Positions 8,699-16,820 of a DNA stretch of 39,356 nt are shown one piece after another (position 1 is the first letter of the stretch; each line of letters begins with the position of its first letter). The translations under genes were made by a program, and so were the position numbers. The notes beneath the pieces were generated by a model. The model was given only the letters and a program-made list of their open reading frames with translations, was not told the DNA's origin and made no database searches. Location: IMG/VR virus record IMGVR_UViG_3300013014_001806, positions 1 to 39,356 of that record; one strand, given 5' to 3'. The stretch is from a virus.

Positions 8699-8860
8699 AT
8701 GGCAACATTTAATGTTTGGGTTAGATTAAACCCATATCAAACTACCCATGTACTTATTCAAGCTAATCATGGATATGATGCTAAACTTATTGCTGAAGCT
8801 CAATATGGCCAAGGAAATGTATTAAATTATACTGAAGTAAACCAATCAAAAAATGACTAA
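8699..8860 (+). CDS. 53-residue protein of unknown function
   Basis: Starts at ATG 8699, 2 nt after the preceding stop, and overlaps the next gene by 8 nt (ATGACTAA). The pattern is strand (FNVWVRL), strand (HVLIQAN), helix (DAKLIAEAQYG), strand (VLNYTEV). The AQYG motif at the end of the helix is shared with the 59-residue protein at 23583, so the two may be members of one small beta-beta-alpha-beta family. Function unknown. Confidence 0.7.
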   Translation: MATFNVWVRLNPYQTTHVLIQANHGYDAKLIAEAQYGQGNVLNYTEVNQSKND

Positions 8861-9380
8861 ACTTCGTTCTAGCCCTGATAAACATAACTTTCGTAGAGAA
8901 AGTTATATAGAAAGATGCAAAGAGAAGGACCAACAACCTAATCAAGATTATCTTGATTATTGGGAAAAAATGATTGAACAAAGAAAAGAGGATGAAATAA
9001 ATTCTGTGTGGCAAGAAAATAATATGGAGTACGATCTATTAACTTCTGATTACATTGCTGAAAAATGCAAAGAAGATATATATGCTCAAAGTCTTTATGC
9101 TGCCTTGTGCAACAATGAGTTTGTAAAAAATGAAGTGTGGCCTATACTCAATGAGAAAAAATGGAGTTGTAGCTGGCGTTATGCTGGAGGAATTGTAGCA
9201 GATATTAGACAGCAGGGCGACTACATGGATTGGTACTGCTCTGGTATGGGTAGTGGACTTGGTAATGGAGATGAAGATGGATCAAAGGGCTATGTTGGTG
9301 AAGGTGAAATTACTGAAGAAATTAAAAACGATCTATTTAAATTAGGTTGGATTGTTTTTGAATCCAACCAAGACTACTAA
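8853..9380 (+). CDS. Conserved-looking phage protein of unknown function
   Basis: 175 residues, acidic overall, with a charged helical N-terminal half (residues 1-60) and a tryptophan-rich C-terminal half (VWPILNEKKWSCSWRYAGG, DYMDWYCSGMGSG). No signal peptide, membrane segment or catalytic motif is seen. It begins inside the preceding gene by an 8-nt overlap and is the last of the lysis-region run, 20 nt before iscU. Function unknown. Confidence 0.8.
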   Translation: MTKLRSSPDKHNFRRESYIERCKEKDQQPNQDYLDYWEKMIEQRKEDEINSVWQENNMEYDLLTSDYIAEKCKEDIYAQSLYAALCNNEFVKNEVWPILNEKKWSCSWRYAGGIVADIRQQGDYMDWYCSGMGSGLGNGDEDGSKGYVGEGEITEEIKNDLFKLGWIVFESNQDY

Positions 9381-9400
9381 ATAAAGAAAAGGAGAATAGC

Positions 9401-9781
9401 ATGTCTTATTCATCTCAAGTCATTGACCACTATGAAAACCCACGTAATGTAGGGAAGTTTGATGCCGATGACACCGATGTTGGAACTGGCCTAGTAGGTG
9501 CCCCTGCATGCGGTGATGTCCTACGATTGCAAATTAAAGTAGATAATGAAACAGGAGTAATTAAAGATGCCAAATTTAAAACGTATGGGTGCGGGTCAGC
9601 AATTGCTGCGTCAAGTCTTGTCACAGAGTGGGTTAAAGGAAAAACCCTTGACGAAGCCAAAACAATTAAAAACACCGAAATTGCCCAAGAACTAGCTCTA
9701 CCTCCAGTAAAAATTCACTGTTCAATACTAGCAGAAGATGCCATCAAATCCGCTATAGAGGACTATAAATCCAAACATTAA
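9401..9781 (+). CDS. iscU: IscU-type Fe-S cluster assembly scaffold
   Basis: A full-length 126-residue scaffold, close to the 128 of E. coli IscU. All three cluster cysteines are present (C37 in APACGD, C64 in YGCGSA, C107), with D39 and H106, which tune cluster release. LPPVK at 100-104 is the docking site for the HscA chaperone. It can therefore be expected to accept sulfur from a host IscS and work with host HscA/HscB. AAAAGGAG gives a strong ribosome site. No iscS, hscA or ferredoxin gene is in the window. Clients could include the radical SAM enzyme at 25052. Confidence 0.95.
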   Translation: MSYSSQVIDHYENPRNVGKFDADDTDVGTGLVGAPACGDVLRLQIKVDNETGVIKDAKFKTYGCGSAIAASSLVTEWVKGKTLDEAKTIKNTEIAQELALPPVKIHCSILAEDAIKSAIEDYKSKH

Positions 9782-9790
9782 GAGGATAAA

Positions 9791-10072
9791 GTGAGTACTG
9801 AAGAAGATAAATTCAAACATTCTAAACGTTTGCTCAAAGATGAAAACGCAGTAAAAAAACAGGTTAAGATTGCCAAAGAACATGGAGTTCCTATTAAAGA
9901 TGCTCATAAATTTACCAAACGACATGTTATGAATTGTGGTAATCCAAAATGCGTGATGTGTGCTAATCCCCGAAAAACATTTAAAGAATTATCTCAACAA
10001 GAAAAACGACTGTTTCAGGATATTGATAAAGAACACGATAGACATAGTAATGGTTTGAAAAACGAAGATTAA
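9791..10072 (+). CDS. Small protein with CGNPKCVMC metal-binding motif
   Basis: 93 residues from a GTG start with AGAGGA 5 nt upstream. The N-terminal half is strongly basic (KRLLKDENAVKKQVKIAK). A CGNPKCVMCANPRK segment near residue 50 has three closely spaced cysteines, which would suit a zinc site. The C terminus is charged and helical. I recall similar small proteins in phage and bacterial genomes without assigned function. It follows iscU by 9 nt and may be co-expressed, but a role in iron metabolism is only suggested by position. Confidence 0.75.
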   Translation: MSTEEDKFKHSKRLLKDENAVKKQVKIAKEHGVPIKDAHKFTKRHVMNCGNPKCVMCANPRKTFKELSQQEKRLFQDIDKEHDRHSNGLKNED

Positions 10073-10075
10073 TTC

Positions 10076-10816
10076 ATGCCGATAAAGTATAATCCTAAAT
10101 TTTTTGAGGCAGATAGTATTGAATGTGCTAAAAAAATAATACTAACAGACGATGCTATCCCAGATCAATGGGAAACAGAAACCAATTGGACTATGAATTT
10201 TTTTCGTGAAAGAAACTTGTTTGATGAAAAAAGTATTGTATTAGATTGGGGTTGTGGAATAGGAAGACTGGCAAAACCTATTATTGAAGAATTTAATTGT
10301 AGAGTTGTGGGAGTAGACTTTCAATCTAGTATGTTGAAATATGCAACTGAATATGTTAACCATTCAAATTTTACAGCTATCAATAATGAGGAATTCGAAG
10401 CACTTCCAAATGATTATTTTACAGTAGGTATATCAGTTTGGGCATTGCAACATACTATTAATACCGCATCAATTATTAATTGTATACAAAAAAAATTAAA
10501 GTTTGAAAGTAGATTTTGTGTATTAGATTCAAACGAAAAACATTGGCCAGTACAACAGGTAAAACATCAGTTAATAACTAGTGACGATATTATATTTAAC
10601 ATTAGTACCAAAGCTTTAGATAATCTTCAATGGATATCAGCTCCTTCTGATATGACAGAAATCTTAGATTATTTTTCTGTTGAAGAAATAATAGCTCCTG
10701 TATCTTCAAAAAATTTTGATGATACTATCTTATCAACACATTTAAATGCAGCATGGGGAGGAGTTTTAATAAATAATAAAAAATATTATTTTTATGGGCC
10801 ACGAAATATTATCTAA
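10076..10816 (+). CDS. Class I SAM-dependent methyltransferase
   Basis: 246 residues. The Rossmann core starts near residue 55 with VLDWGCGIGRLAKP (SAM-binding motif I), followed by VVGVDFQSSML, where the aspartate would hold the ribose, and SVWALQHT as motif IV. This resembles small-molecule or sugar methyltransferases rather than DNA methylases, since no target-recognition domain or NPPY motif is present. It starts 3 nt after the previous gene. The substrate is unknown. Confidence 0.8.
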   Translation: MPIKYNPKFFEADSIECAKKIILTDDAIPDQWETETNWTMNFFRERNLFDEKSIVLDWGCGIGRLAKPIIEEFNCRVVGVDFQSSMLKYATEYVNHSNFTAINNEEFEALPNDYFTVGISVWALQHTINTASIINCIQKKLKFESRFCVLDSNEKHWPVQQVKHQLITSDDIIFNISTKALDNLQWISAPSDMTEILDYFSVEEIIAPVSSKNFDDTILSTHLNAAWGGVLINNKKYYFYGPRNII

Positions 10817-10827
10817 AAAATTATTTG

Positions 10828-10835
10828 TATAAATA
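10828..10835 (+). promoter_or_regulatory. T4-type late promoter box
   Basis: A perfect TATAAATA, the T4 late -10 box, lies 25 nt before the rubrerythrin ATG, with AAGGAG between. There is no -35 match, as expected for late promoters. Confidence 0.65.
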
Positions 10836-10860
10836 AAGATACACACACAAAGGAGAATGT

Positions 10861-11313
10861 ATGTCTATTACTATTAAAAATCTAGAAAGTGCTTTGGCTG
10901 GCGAAAGTCAAGCACATGTCAAATATCGCTACTTTGCGAAACTAGCTCGGGAAGAAGGGTTTGAAGATGTTGCTAAACACTTCGAACATACCGCTGATCA
11001 AGAACTATTACATGCATGGGGCCATTTAGAATTATTAATCGGCAAACCAAACACTAAAGAGTGTTTAGAAAAAGCTATTGAGGGTGAAACCTATGAGTTC
11101 ACCACAATGTATCCCAACTTCAGAGATGATGCCGTTCATGAAGGCAATGATTTAGCCGAAAAAGAAATGAAGGGTCAAATTGAAGAAAGCAAAGAACATG
11201 CCGAACAATTTAAGGCTGTATTAGCCAAAGCACAAAAAAGGTTCGATGCTCTAAAGAGAGTGGAACAGCGTCATGCCAGTGCTTATCAACGTATGCTAGA
11301 AGAGGTGCAATAA
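10861..11313 (+). CDS. Rubrerythrin (diiron domain only)
   Basis: 150 residues form the four-helix ferritin-like diiron domain of rubrerythrin, which reduces hydrogen peroxide to water. Ligands align with Desulfovibrio rubrerythrin: E15, E48 and H51 (QELLHAWGH), E76 and E79 (EGETYEFTTMYPNF), E109 and H113. The C-terminal rubredoxin domain of classical rubrerythrin is absent, and the next gene encodes a free rubredoxin beginning at the stop codon (TAATG). Electrons would pass from rubredoxin to this protein. An AAGGAG site and a late promoter box lie upstream. Confidence 0.92.
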   Translation: MSITIKNLESALAGESQAHVKYRYFAKLAREEGFEDVAKHFEHTADQELLHAWGHLELLIGKPNTKECLEKAIEGETYEFTTMYPNFRDDAVHEGNDLAEKEMKGQIEESKEHAEQFKAVLAKAQKRFDALKRVEQRHASAYQRMLEEVQ

Positions 11314-11453
11314 TGGAACATGTATGTATAGTATGTGGCCATATCCACGATGAAGAGACTGAAGGTCTTTGGGAAGATTTATCCGATGATTTTGTATGCC
11401 CTGAATGTGGCGTAAGTAAAGATGATTACGAAACCAATTGGATAATACTTTAA
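11313..11453 (+). CDS. Rubredoxin
   Basis: 46 residues. CIVC (C5, C8) and CPEC (C29, C32) form the four-cysteine site for one iron, with the typical GLWEDLSDDFVCPECGVSK segment that places the conserved tryptophan and DDF before the second pair. The ATG overlaps the rubrerythrin stop (TAATG), so the two are translationally coupled and probably form a redox pair. It is slightly shorter than typical rubredoxins of 52-54 residues because the loop between the cysteine pairs is reduced. The next gene starts inside its 3' end. Confidence 0.93.
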   Translation: MEHVCIVCGHIHDEETEGLWEDLSDDFVCPECGVSKDDYETNWIIL

Positions 11454-12268
11454 CATTAGTAACAGTTAGTAATATTAATCATGCACTAATGGAATTCTCT
11501 TTAGAGAAAACTATTAGTGCAGTTCCATGTTTAGACGAAATAAAAGTCTTTTCAAATAAAATGCTCGGGTTAAGTAAATCTTATGATTTTATTGATATCG
11601 TAGATCGGTTTTCACTTGCAGATTATTCGTTTTTTTTAATGAAAGAAATGAATCAATATATTGATACTTCTCATGTTTTAGTAACCCAATACGATGGTTT
11701 TGGGGTTAACAGTGAATATTGGAAAGAAGAATATTTTGAGTATGATTTTATTGGTCCTCCGACATCATTAAGTCATCCCCCGATAAAATCAATTTTAGCA
11801 GATTGTCGTATTGTTAAAACAGGTTGGTTTGTAGGTGGTGGTGGATTCTCATTAAGAAGTAAAAAGCTTTTAAACGCCTTACAGGATCCCAAAATTACTG
11901 CTGGTTTCTATAATTATTCAACTAACACAGATTGGTGTTCAGAGGATATTAGCATATGCATCATTTACAAAGAATACTTGGAAAAAGAACATGGTATAAA
12001 GTTTGCCCCTGTAGAGCTAGCTATTGACTTTGGCGCAGAGTACTTAACTGGATATGATGCTTGTTTAGGATTCCATGGCATTGAAAATATTCCTTTCTTT
12101 TTAACTGAACAAGAGTGTACCTTTTATATACAGAATTTAAAAATTAATCGTAGTTCATATAAGTTAAAAAAATTAGTAGCTAATATATTTTCTAAAAACT
12201 ATAATACCTTATTGAATTCTGATTTAATAATAGACATGCTACAGCCATCACTTGATTACAATAACTAA
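11438..12268 (+). CDS. DUF5672-type glycosyltransferase-like protein
   Basis: 276 residues from a TTG start at 11438, chosen because it keeps the first beta strand (LTLVTVSN). The first ATG, at 11489, would remove it. Motifs in order are LVTQYDGFGVN (donor-site aspartate), DFIGPP, GGGGFSLRSKKLL, EDISICIIYKEYL and FAPVELAIDFGAE, the pattern I recognise for DUF5672, a GT-A-like family found in polysaccharide clusters. It overlaps rubredoxin by 16 nt and lies before the carbamoyltransferases, so it may act on the same glycan or modified-base product. Acceptor and donor are unknown. Confidence 0.75.
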   Translation: MDNTLTLVTVSNINHALMEFSLEKTISAVPCLDEIKVFSNKMLGLSKSYDFIDIVDRFSLADYSFFLMKEMNQYIDTSHVLVTQYDGFGVNSEYWKEEYFEYDFIGPPTSLSHPPIKSILADCRIVKTGWFVGGGGFSLRSKKLLNALQDPKITAGFYNYSTNTDWCSEDISICIIYKEYLEKEHGIKFAPVELAIDFGAEYLTGYDACLGFHGIENIPFFLTEQECTFYIQNLKINRSSYKLKKLVANIFSKNYNTLLNSDLIIDMLQPSLDYNN

Positions 12269-12290
12269 TTTCAGGATAAGATATCCTTAT

Positions 12291-12298
12291 TATAAATA
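12291..12298 (+). promoter_or_regulatory. T4-type late promoter box
   Basis: A perfect TATAAATA lies 21 nt before the first carbamoyltransferase ATG. A 6-bp hairpin (AGGATA 12273-12278, TATCCT 12282-12287) just upstream could end the previous transcript weakly. Confidence 0.65.
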
Positions 12299-12319
12299 AA
12301 ATGTTAAAATAGAGATAAT

Positions 12320-14104
12320 ATGTGGAGAATAGTTATTAACATTAAAGATGGTGCAATTGCTTTATTAAAAAACGGTAATTTACAGTTTTTTCTTCAAGAA
12401 GAACGATTATCCAAATTTAAATATGATGATAGCCCGTATTTAGCAATGAAAGTAATATCGGAGTACTTAGAGAAGCAAAATTTATCAGTTTCACCAACAA
12501 TTATAATTACGGGGGCAAAAAAATACTATGAAATTCAACCCACTTTACATAATATAAATAAACTCGTTAAACATAAGTCTGTTCCAAGAATGTCGTGGAC
12601 AGGAGAAAATCCCTATTGTTCTATTATGAGAAAAAAAATTAAGGATTATCTACCTTGGGCAGATGTAGAAGATGATGTAATTAAAATTAATCAACACTTT
12701 TCTAGTGCAGCAACGGGCTTCATGCATTCACCCTTTAGTGATTCAGCAATAATTGTAGTTGATTCTTTTGGAAATGGTTTTGACTGTCATAGATACGCAA
12801 ATTATTTGAAGGAACAGGATAATATACCTGTAGATATATTAGTAAACGATACTTGGGAATTAGAATCAATATGGCGTATACATGCAGATAAATTTACCAA
12901 ATATTATTCTAATTACGGAAGTAATACGATTAATTCAAAAGGTACCATCATCAATGATGAAGTTATATCAGAAATTTCTAATAATGCCGGTATTATTAAA
13001 TCATTTGAAGCGGTAAATAATTTTTTAAATTTTCATCATAATGATATAACAAAAACAATGTTTCTGTCAGCATATGGTAAAGAAAATTCACGCATCGTAG
13101 TTAATAATAGTTTATTAAACAATAGCAAATTAATAAAAACAGAATTTCCAAAATCTAGCACTATAGTAGAAAATTATGATAATGAATTATTTAAAAACAT
13201 ACATGATCATTCGTGGCACGACGATCCTAATTTAATGGATGAGTATAAAAAAGATTTAGCATATGCTGTTCAAGAATCTGCTTTTTCTAGATTATGTAAC
13301 CTTATTGAAAAAACAAAGGATCTTACTGGTAGTAATAACATTACAATCACAGGAAAAATTAATTATAACTATAGGATTAATTACAGAATTTTAAAAAAAT
13401 TCCCACATATCACCTTTTATCATGACATATTTAGTCATTTTGGTGGAGATTTTTTTGGCAGCTTTTCTCAAAATATGGAACCAATAGAAAGCCTATATTT
13501 AGGTCCCAACATTGATAATTATTATGTGGATCAATCTTTTGATGGGTTTACATTGATTGACACCTCATCATCTGAAGTCGCAAAATTAATTACCAATGGA
13601 AATATTGTTGCACTTTTCCAAGGTAGAAGTGAAGTTGGACCCAATGCATTAGGAAATAGAAGTATACTATTTGATCCTACAATATCAAATGGTAGAAAAA
13701 TACTTAGTAAATTAAAAAACAAAAAATGGTTTGAAAGTTATTCGGCAAGTTGCCTTTTAGACTATACTCATGATTGGTTCGATTTGGCTGGGTTAGCAGA
13801 GTCACCTTTCATGATGTATGCGGTAGATGTATTAGAAGATAAAAAAACTCTTATTCCTAACATTGTGCATTATGATGGTTCATGTTTACTTCAAACCGTT
13901 ACGCACAATCAAAATTCAAATTTATATGATTTACTAGTAGAATTTAATAAAATTAAAAATGTTCCTATACTATTAAACACCGGGTTTCATCTAGAAAATG
14001 CACCTTTAGTAGAGACATTGAAAGATGCTATTTTTACAATAGAAAAATTAGATATAAATTATTTATGGCTACCTGATATTAATAAGTTGGCTATTAAGAA
14101 GTAA
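12320..14104 (+). CDS. Carbamoyltransferase paralogue with degenerate active site (probable pseudoenzyme)
   Basis: 594 residues, collinear with the next gene over its whole length and so a tandem duplicate. It keeps the fold markers EERLSKFKYD, GNRSILFDP, SPFMMYAVDVLEDKK and the NT.F loop. The residues expected to hold the catalytic iron in the Kae1-like domain are changed: the HxxxH pair is Q125 and S129, and the later aspartate of SHDGG is F374. The GHNGS loop reads IKDGA, GGYGLN reads GKINYN, GPRALG reads GPNALG (N442) and RPF reads ESY. The frame is intact with no stops, so it is not a decaying gene. It could be a structural or regulatory partner of the active copy. Confidence 0.85.
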   Translation: MWRIVINIKDGAIALLKNGNLQFFLQEERLSKFKYDDSPYLAMKVISEYLEKQNLSVSPTIIITGAKKYYEIQPTLHNINKLVKHKSVPRMSWTGENPYCSIMRKKIKDYLPWADVEDDVIKINQHFSSAATGFMHSPFSDSAIIVVDSFGNGFDCHRYANYLKEQDNIPVDILVNDTWELESIWRIHADKFTKYYSNYGSNTINSKGTIINDEVISEISNNAGIIKSFEAVNNFLNFHHNDITKTMFLSAYGKENSRIVVNNSLLNNSKLIKTEFPKSSTIVENYDNELFKNIHDHSWHDDPNLMDEYKKDLAYAVQESAFSRLCNLIEKTKDLTGSNNITITGKINYNYRINYRILKKFPHITFYHDIFSHFGGDFFGSFSQNMEPIESLYLGPNIDNYYVDQSFDGFTLIDTSSSEVAKLITNGNIVALFQGRSEVGPNALGNRSILFDPTISNGRKILSKLKNKKWFESYSASCLLDYTHDWFDLAGLAESPFMMYAVDVLEDKKTLIPNIVHYDGSCLLQTVTHNQNSNLYDLLVEFNKIKNVPILLNTGFHLENAPLVETLKDAIFTIEKLDINYLWLPDINKLAIKK

Positions 14105-14126
14105 ATAATAATTAATTGGGGAATTT

Positions 14127-15890
14127 ATGTGGGTATTAGGATTAAATATAGGTCATAATGGATCAGTAGCTCTTTACAATGATGCTAATTTGATATTTTA
14201 TGTTGAAGAAGAAAGATTAACAAAAGTTAAGTATGACGGTCATCCTATAGCAGGCATAGATGCTGCATATAAATACACAGATCACCTTGATATGGTTATA
14301 GTATGTGCTACTAGAAATGATTTCTCAACACAGTATGATGATGTATATAGAAAAACTATAAGAAAAAAACAACCATATCATGATTTTCAATATATTGAAG
14401 CAGGACATGATCATCATTCCGTTCATGCTGCATGTGCGTTTTATAACTCCGGGTTTGATTCTGCCGCTGCATTAATAATAGATGGTGCAGGAAGTTTTGC
14501 ATATCAATCAGTTAATAATACATTATTTGATCAATATATAAGTCCAGAAATTTCAGATGCCAAAGAGATTAAAGAAGAAATCTTTAATTTGCTTTCAAGT
14601 GATACTTGGGAAGTTGAATCAATATGGTCTTGTGACTATGCTTCAACGATAAAAAGACACTATGCTAGCTACGGCACAAATCAACTAAAAGATAGTCGGC
14701 ATATAGCTGAAGATGGAGCGATAGTAGAGATTTCAATGTCACATGGCATTGTTAAAAGTTATGAAGCGGTTACAACATTTTTAGGGTTTCATGATATAGA
14801 AGCTGGAAAAACTATGGGTCTTTCTTCTTATGGGAAGTTTAACCCGTACATACCTATATGCGACGGTAGACTTAATAATTTAGATTTTATTATTCCAAAT
14901 TTTCCATGTGGAAACAGAATTAAAGTGGAAGCAAGTGCCGAAGCAAAAAAATATTCAGAAAACAATTCAGCTTGGCACCGTAACCCTAATTTAGTGGGTC
15001 AATATAGAAAAGATATAGCATATGCTGTTCAAAAATCATCGGAAAATCGAGTCATTGATCTTATTGAAAAAACCCTTGAAATAACTAAAAAAAATAAAAT
15101 CGTTATGGCTGGAGGATATGGCCTTAACTGTGTTGCCAATTATAGATTCTTAAAAAGATTTCCAAATATACAATTTTATCATGAGCCCATAAGTCATGAT
15201 GGGGGTCAATCCATGGGCGCCTGTCAACTTTATTATAGAAAATTTACAGGAGATACTACCAAAACTCCACTAAAAAGTTTATATATCGGACCTGATATTA
15301 GCATAAACTATGAAAAAGTCAACTACACAGGCTTTAACTTAACTGATGCTACTTCAAAAGAAGTGGCTGAACTAATCGCAAAAGAAAATATTGTTGCATT
15401 GTATCAAGGTAGAAGTGAAGCGGGACCCCGTGCATTGGGAAATCGTAGTATACTATTCGATCCAACAGTTAAAGACGGAAAAGATTTAGTCAATAGAGTA
15501 AAAAAACGGGAATGGTTCAGACCATTTGCAGGATCATGTTTAGCTGAATCCGTACATGATTGGTTCGATATGGCTGGGTTAAAAGAGTCCCCATTCATGA
15601 TGTATGCTGTAGATGTATTAGAAGATAAAAAAGATATTATACCATCAATTACCCATGTGGATGGTACTTGCAGAATTCAAACAGTCACTAGTGAACAAAA
15701 TCCCCACTACTATGAATTAATTTCCGAATTTAATAAAATAAGAAATGTGCCCATTTTGTTCAACACTAGTTTTAACTTAGGGGGAGATCCTCTAGTAGAA
15801 ACAATGGAAGATGCACTGTCTACCCTAAGAAGGTCAGATATTAAATATTTATGGTTACCTGAGATAAAAAAACTAGTTACAAAATTTTAA
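14127..15890 (+). CDS. NodU/CmcH/TobZ-family carbamoyltransferase, active-site complete
   Basis: 587 residues. These enzymes move a carbamoyl group from carbamoyl phosphate through carbamoyl-AMP to a hydroxyl of a sugar, antibiotic or, in some phages, hydroxymethylcytosine. The Kae1-like N-terminal domain has GHNGSVAL, EEERLTKVKYDG, HHSVHAACAFYNSGF with H96 and H100 as iron ligands, IIDGAG, GGYGLN and SHDGG with D358. The YrdC-like C-terminal domain has GRSEAGPRALGNRSILFDP, FRPFAGS and NTSFNLGGDP. It lies 22 nt after its degenerate paralogue with GGGGA as ribosome site. The acceptor is unknown; a glycan or a DNA base are both reasonable. Confidence 0.92.
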   Translation: MWVLGLNIGHNGSVALYNDANLIFYVEEERLTKVKYDGHPIAGIDAAYKYTDHLDMVIVCATRNDFSTQYDDVYRKTIRKKQPYHDFQYIEAGHDHHSVHAACAFYNSGFDSAAALIIDGAGSFAYQSVNNTLFDQYISPEISDAKEIKEEIFNLLSSDTWEVESIWSCDYASTIKRHYASYGTNQLKDSRHIAEDGAIVEISMSHGIVKSYEAVTTFLGFHDIEAGKTMGLSSYGKFNPYIPICDGRLNNLDFIIPNFPCGNRIKVEASAEAKKYSENNSAWHRNPNLVGQYRKDIAYAVQKSSENRVIDLIEKTLEITKKNKIVMAGGYGLNCVANYRFLKRFPNIQFYHEPISHDGGQSMGACQLYYRKFTGDTTKTPLKSLYIGPDISINYEKVNYTGFNLTDATSKEVAELIAKENIVALYQGRSEAGPRALGNRSILFDPTVKDGKDLVNRVKKREWFRPFAGSCLAESVHDWFDMAGLKESPFMMYAVDVLEDKKDIIPSITHVDGTCRIQTVTSEQNPHYYELISEFNKIRNVPILFNTSFNLGGDPLVETMEDALSTLRRSDIKYLWLPEIKKLVTKF

Positions 15891-15904
15891 GGGTATGATA
15901 TACT
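15877..15904 (+). promoter_or_regulatory. Extended -10 promoter
   Basis: TGATATACT carries an extended -10 (TATACT at 15899-15904). The -35 (TTACAA, 16-nt spacing) is poor and overlaps the end of the carbamoyltransferase gene. Confidence 0.45.
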
Positions 15905-15928
15905 AGTTGGACATGAAAGGAGTGAACT

Positions 15929-16117
15929 ATGAAGGCCTATTATTTTGAAAATCTACTAAACAAAGAAAAATTTATATGCCGTGACCTTACTGATGTAAGG
16001 ATGATAGACGGTGTGGAGTATCTCAGGGTTTTTAAATATGGCACCCAACGAGATTGCCTAGTCCGTAAAGATTCACTTAAAAAAATCCCCGAAAGTAAAA
16101 TTAACCCAGCTAAATAA
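15929..16117 (+). CDS. 62-residue protein of unknown function
   Basis: Starts after a strong AAAGGAG. The sequence alternates short strands and turns (YYFENLLNKEKFICRDLTD, EYLRVFKYGTQRDCLVRKD) and ends basic. No membrane segment and no known motif. It resembles small beta-type proteins common in T4-like phages. It comes first behind its own promoter and 25 nt before an HNH gene. Function unknown. Confidence 0.7.
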   Translation: MKAYYFENLLNKEKFICRDLTDVRMIDGVEYLRVFKYGTQRDCLVRKDSLKKIPESKINPAK

Positions 16118-16142
16118 GCTTGACGGTTAAAAAGGAAATAGT

Positions 16143-16703
16143 ATGTCTGTACTAGCGTTAGACATTTCAGGAGTTCCAAGACAATGGATCTCTTATGATA
16201 ATGCGATTGCTTATCATGCCAAAAATGGTGTTGCATGGAGTTTAGGTGATATTGTTGCTAGATATCGTGGAGGTATTCAAGCAAATGGTGTTCAAAGTTA
16301 TCTTGAAACACCTAGTATTATCGCTGTAAAAGGTCATGGGTTTGATCCAAATAAACATTCAAAAGTATCATTATGCAACAGAACTCTATTCGGGCGTGAT
16401 AGAAATATATGTGCTTATTGCGGTGATTATTTCAATAACTTTTCTTCACTAAGTAGAGATCACATTGTACCAAGAAGTCGCGGTGGTATGAATAGTTGGA
16501 TGAATCTGGTGACTTCATGTAGAGATTGTAACGCTGACAAAGGTAACAAAACTCTGAAAGAAGCTAGAATGGAATTGCTGTACCTTCCATATGAACCATC
16601 ACACTTTGAAAATATGATTCTACAAAATCGTAATATTTTAGCCGATCAGATGGATTATTTACGTGCAGGATTACCAAAACATAGTAGAATTTTATTAAGT
16701 TAG
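16143..16703 (+). CDS. HNH endonuclease
   Basis: 186 residues. The HNH core is at about residues 80-142: NICAYCGDYF (first zinc pair), LSRDHIVPRSRGG with the catalytic histidine, and NLVTSCRDCNADKGNKTL (second zinc pair). This compact form is common in free-standing phage homing enzymes. An N-terminal region (1-78) of unknown type may recognise DNA. AAAAGGAAA is the ribosome site. It lies just before the first tRNA gene and is one of four HNH genes within 6.7 kb. Confidence 0.9.
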   Translation: MSVLALDISGVPRQWISYDNAIAYHAKNGVAWSLGDIVARYRGGIQANGVQSYLETPSIIAVKGHGFDPNKHSKVSLCNRTLFGRDRNICAYCGDYFNNFSSLSRDHIVPRSRGGMNSWMNLVTSCRDCNADKGNKTLKEARMELLYLPYEPSHFENMILQNRNILADQMDYLRAGLPKHSRILLS

Positions 16704-16727
16704 TATATACTAATTAAATATCACTAC

Positions 16728-16801
16728 GCCCTTTTAGTTAAATGGTATAACAGTTGATTTGTAATCATCAATTGGCAGTTCGATTCTGTCAAGGGGCACC
16801 A
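16728..16801 (+). tRNA. tRNA-Thr(TGT)
   Basis: Cloverleaf with acceptor GCCCTTT against AAGGGGC, anticodon loop TTTGTAA and T arm GGCAG-TTCGATT-CTGTC. CCA is encoded. One T-T mismatch lies in the anticodon stem. It is 24 nt after the HNH stop. Confidence 0.92.
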
Positions 16802-16820
16802 AATTTTTATAGAGATTATT

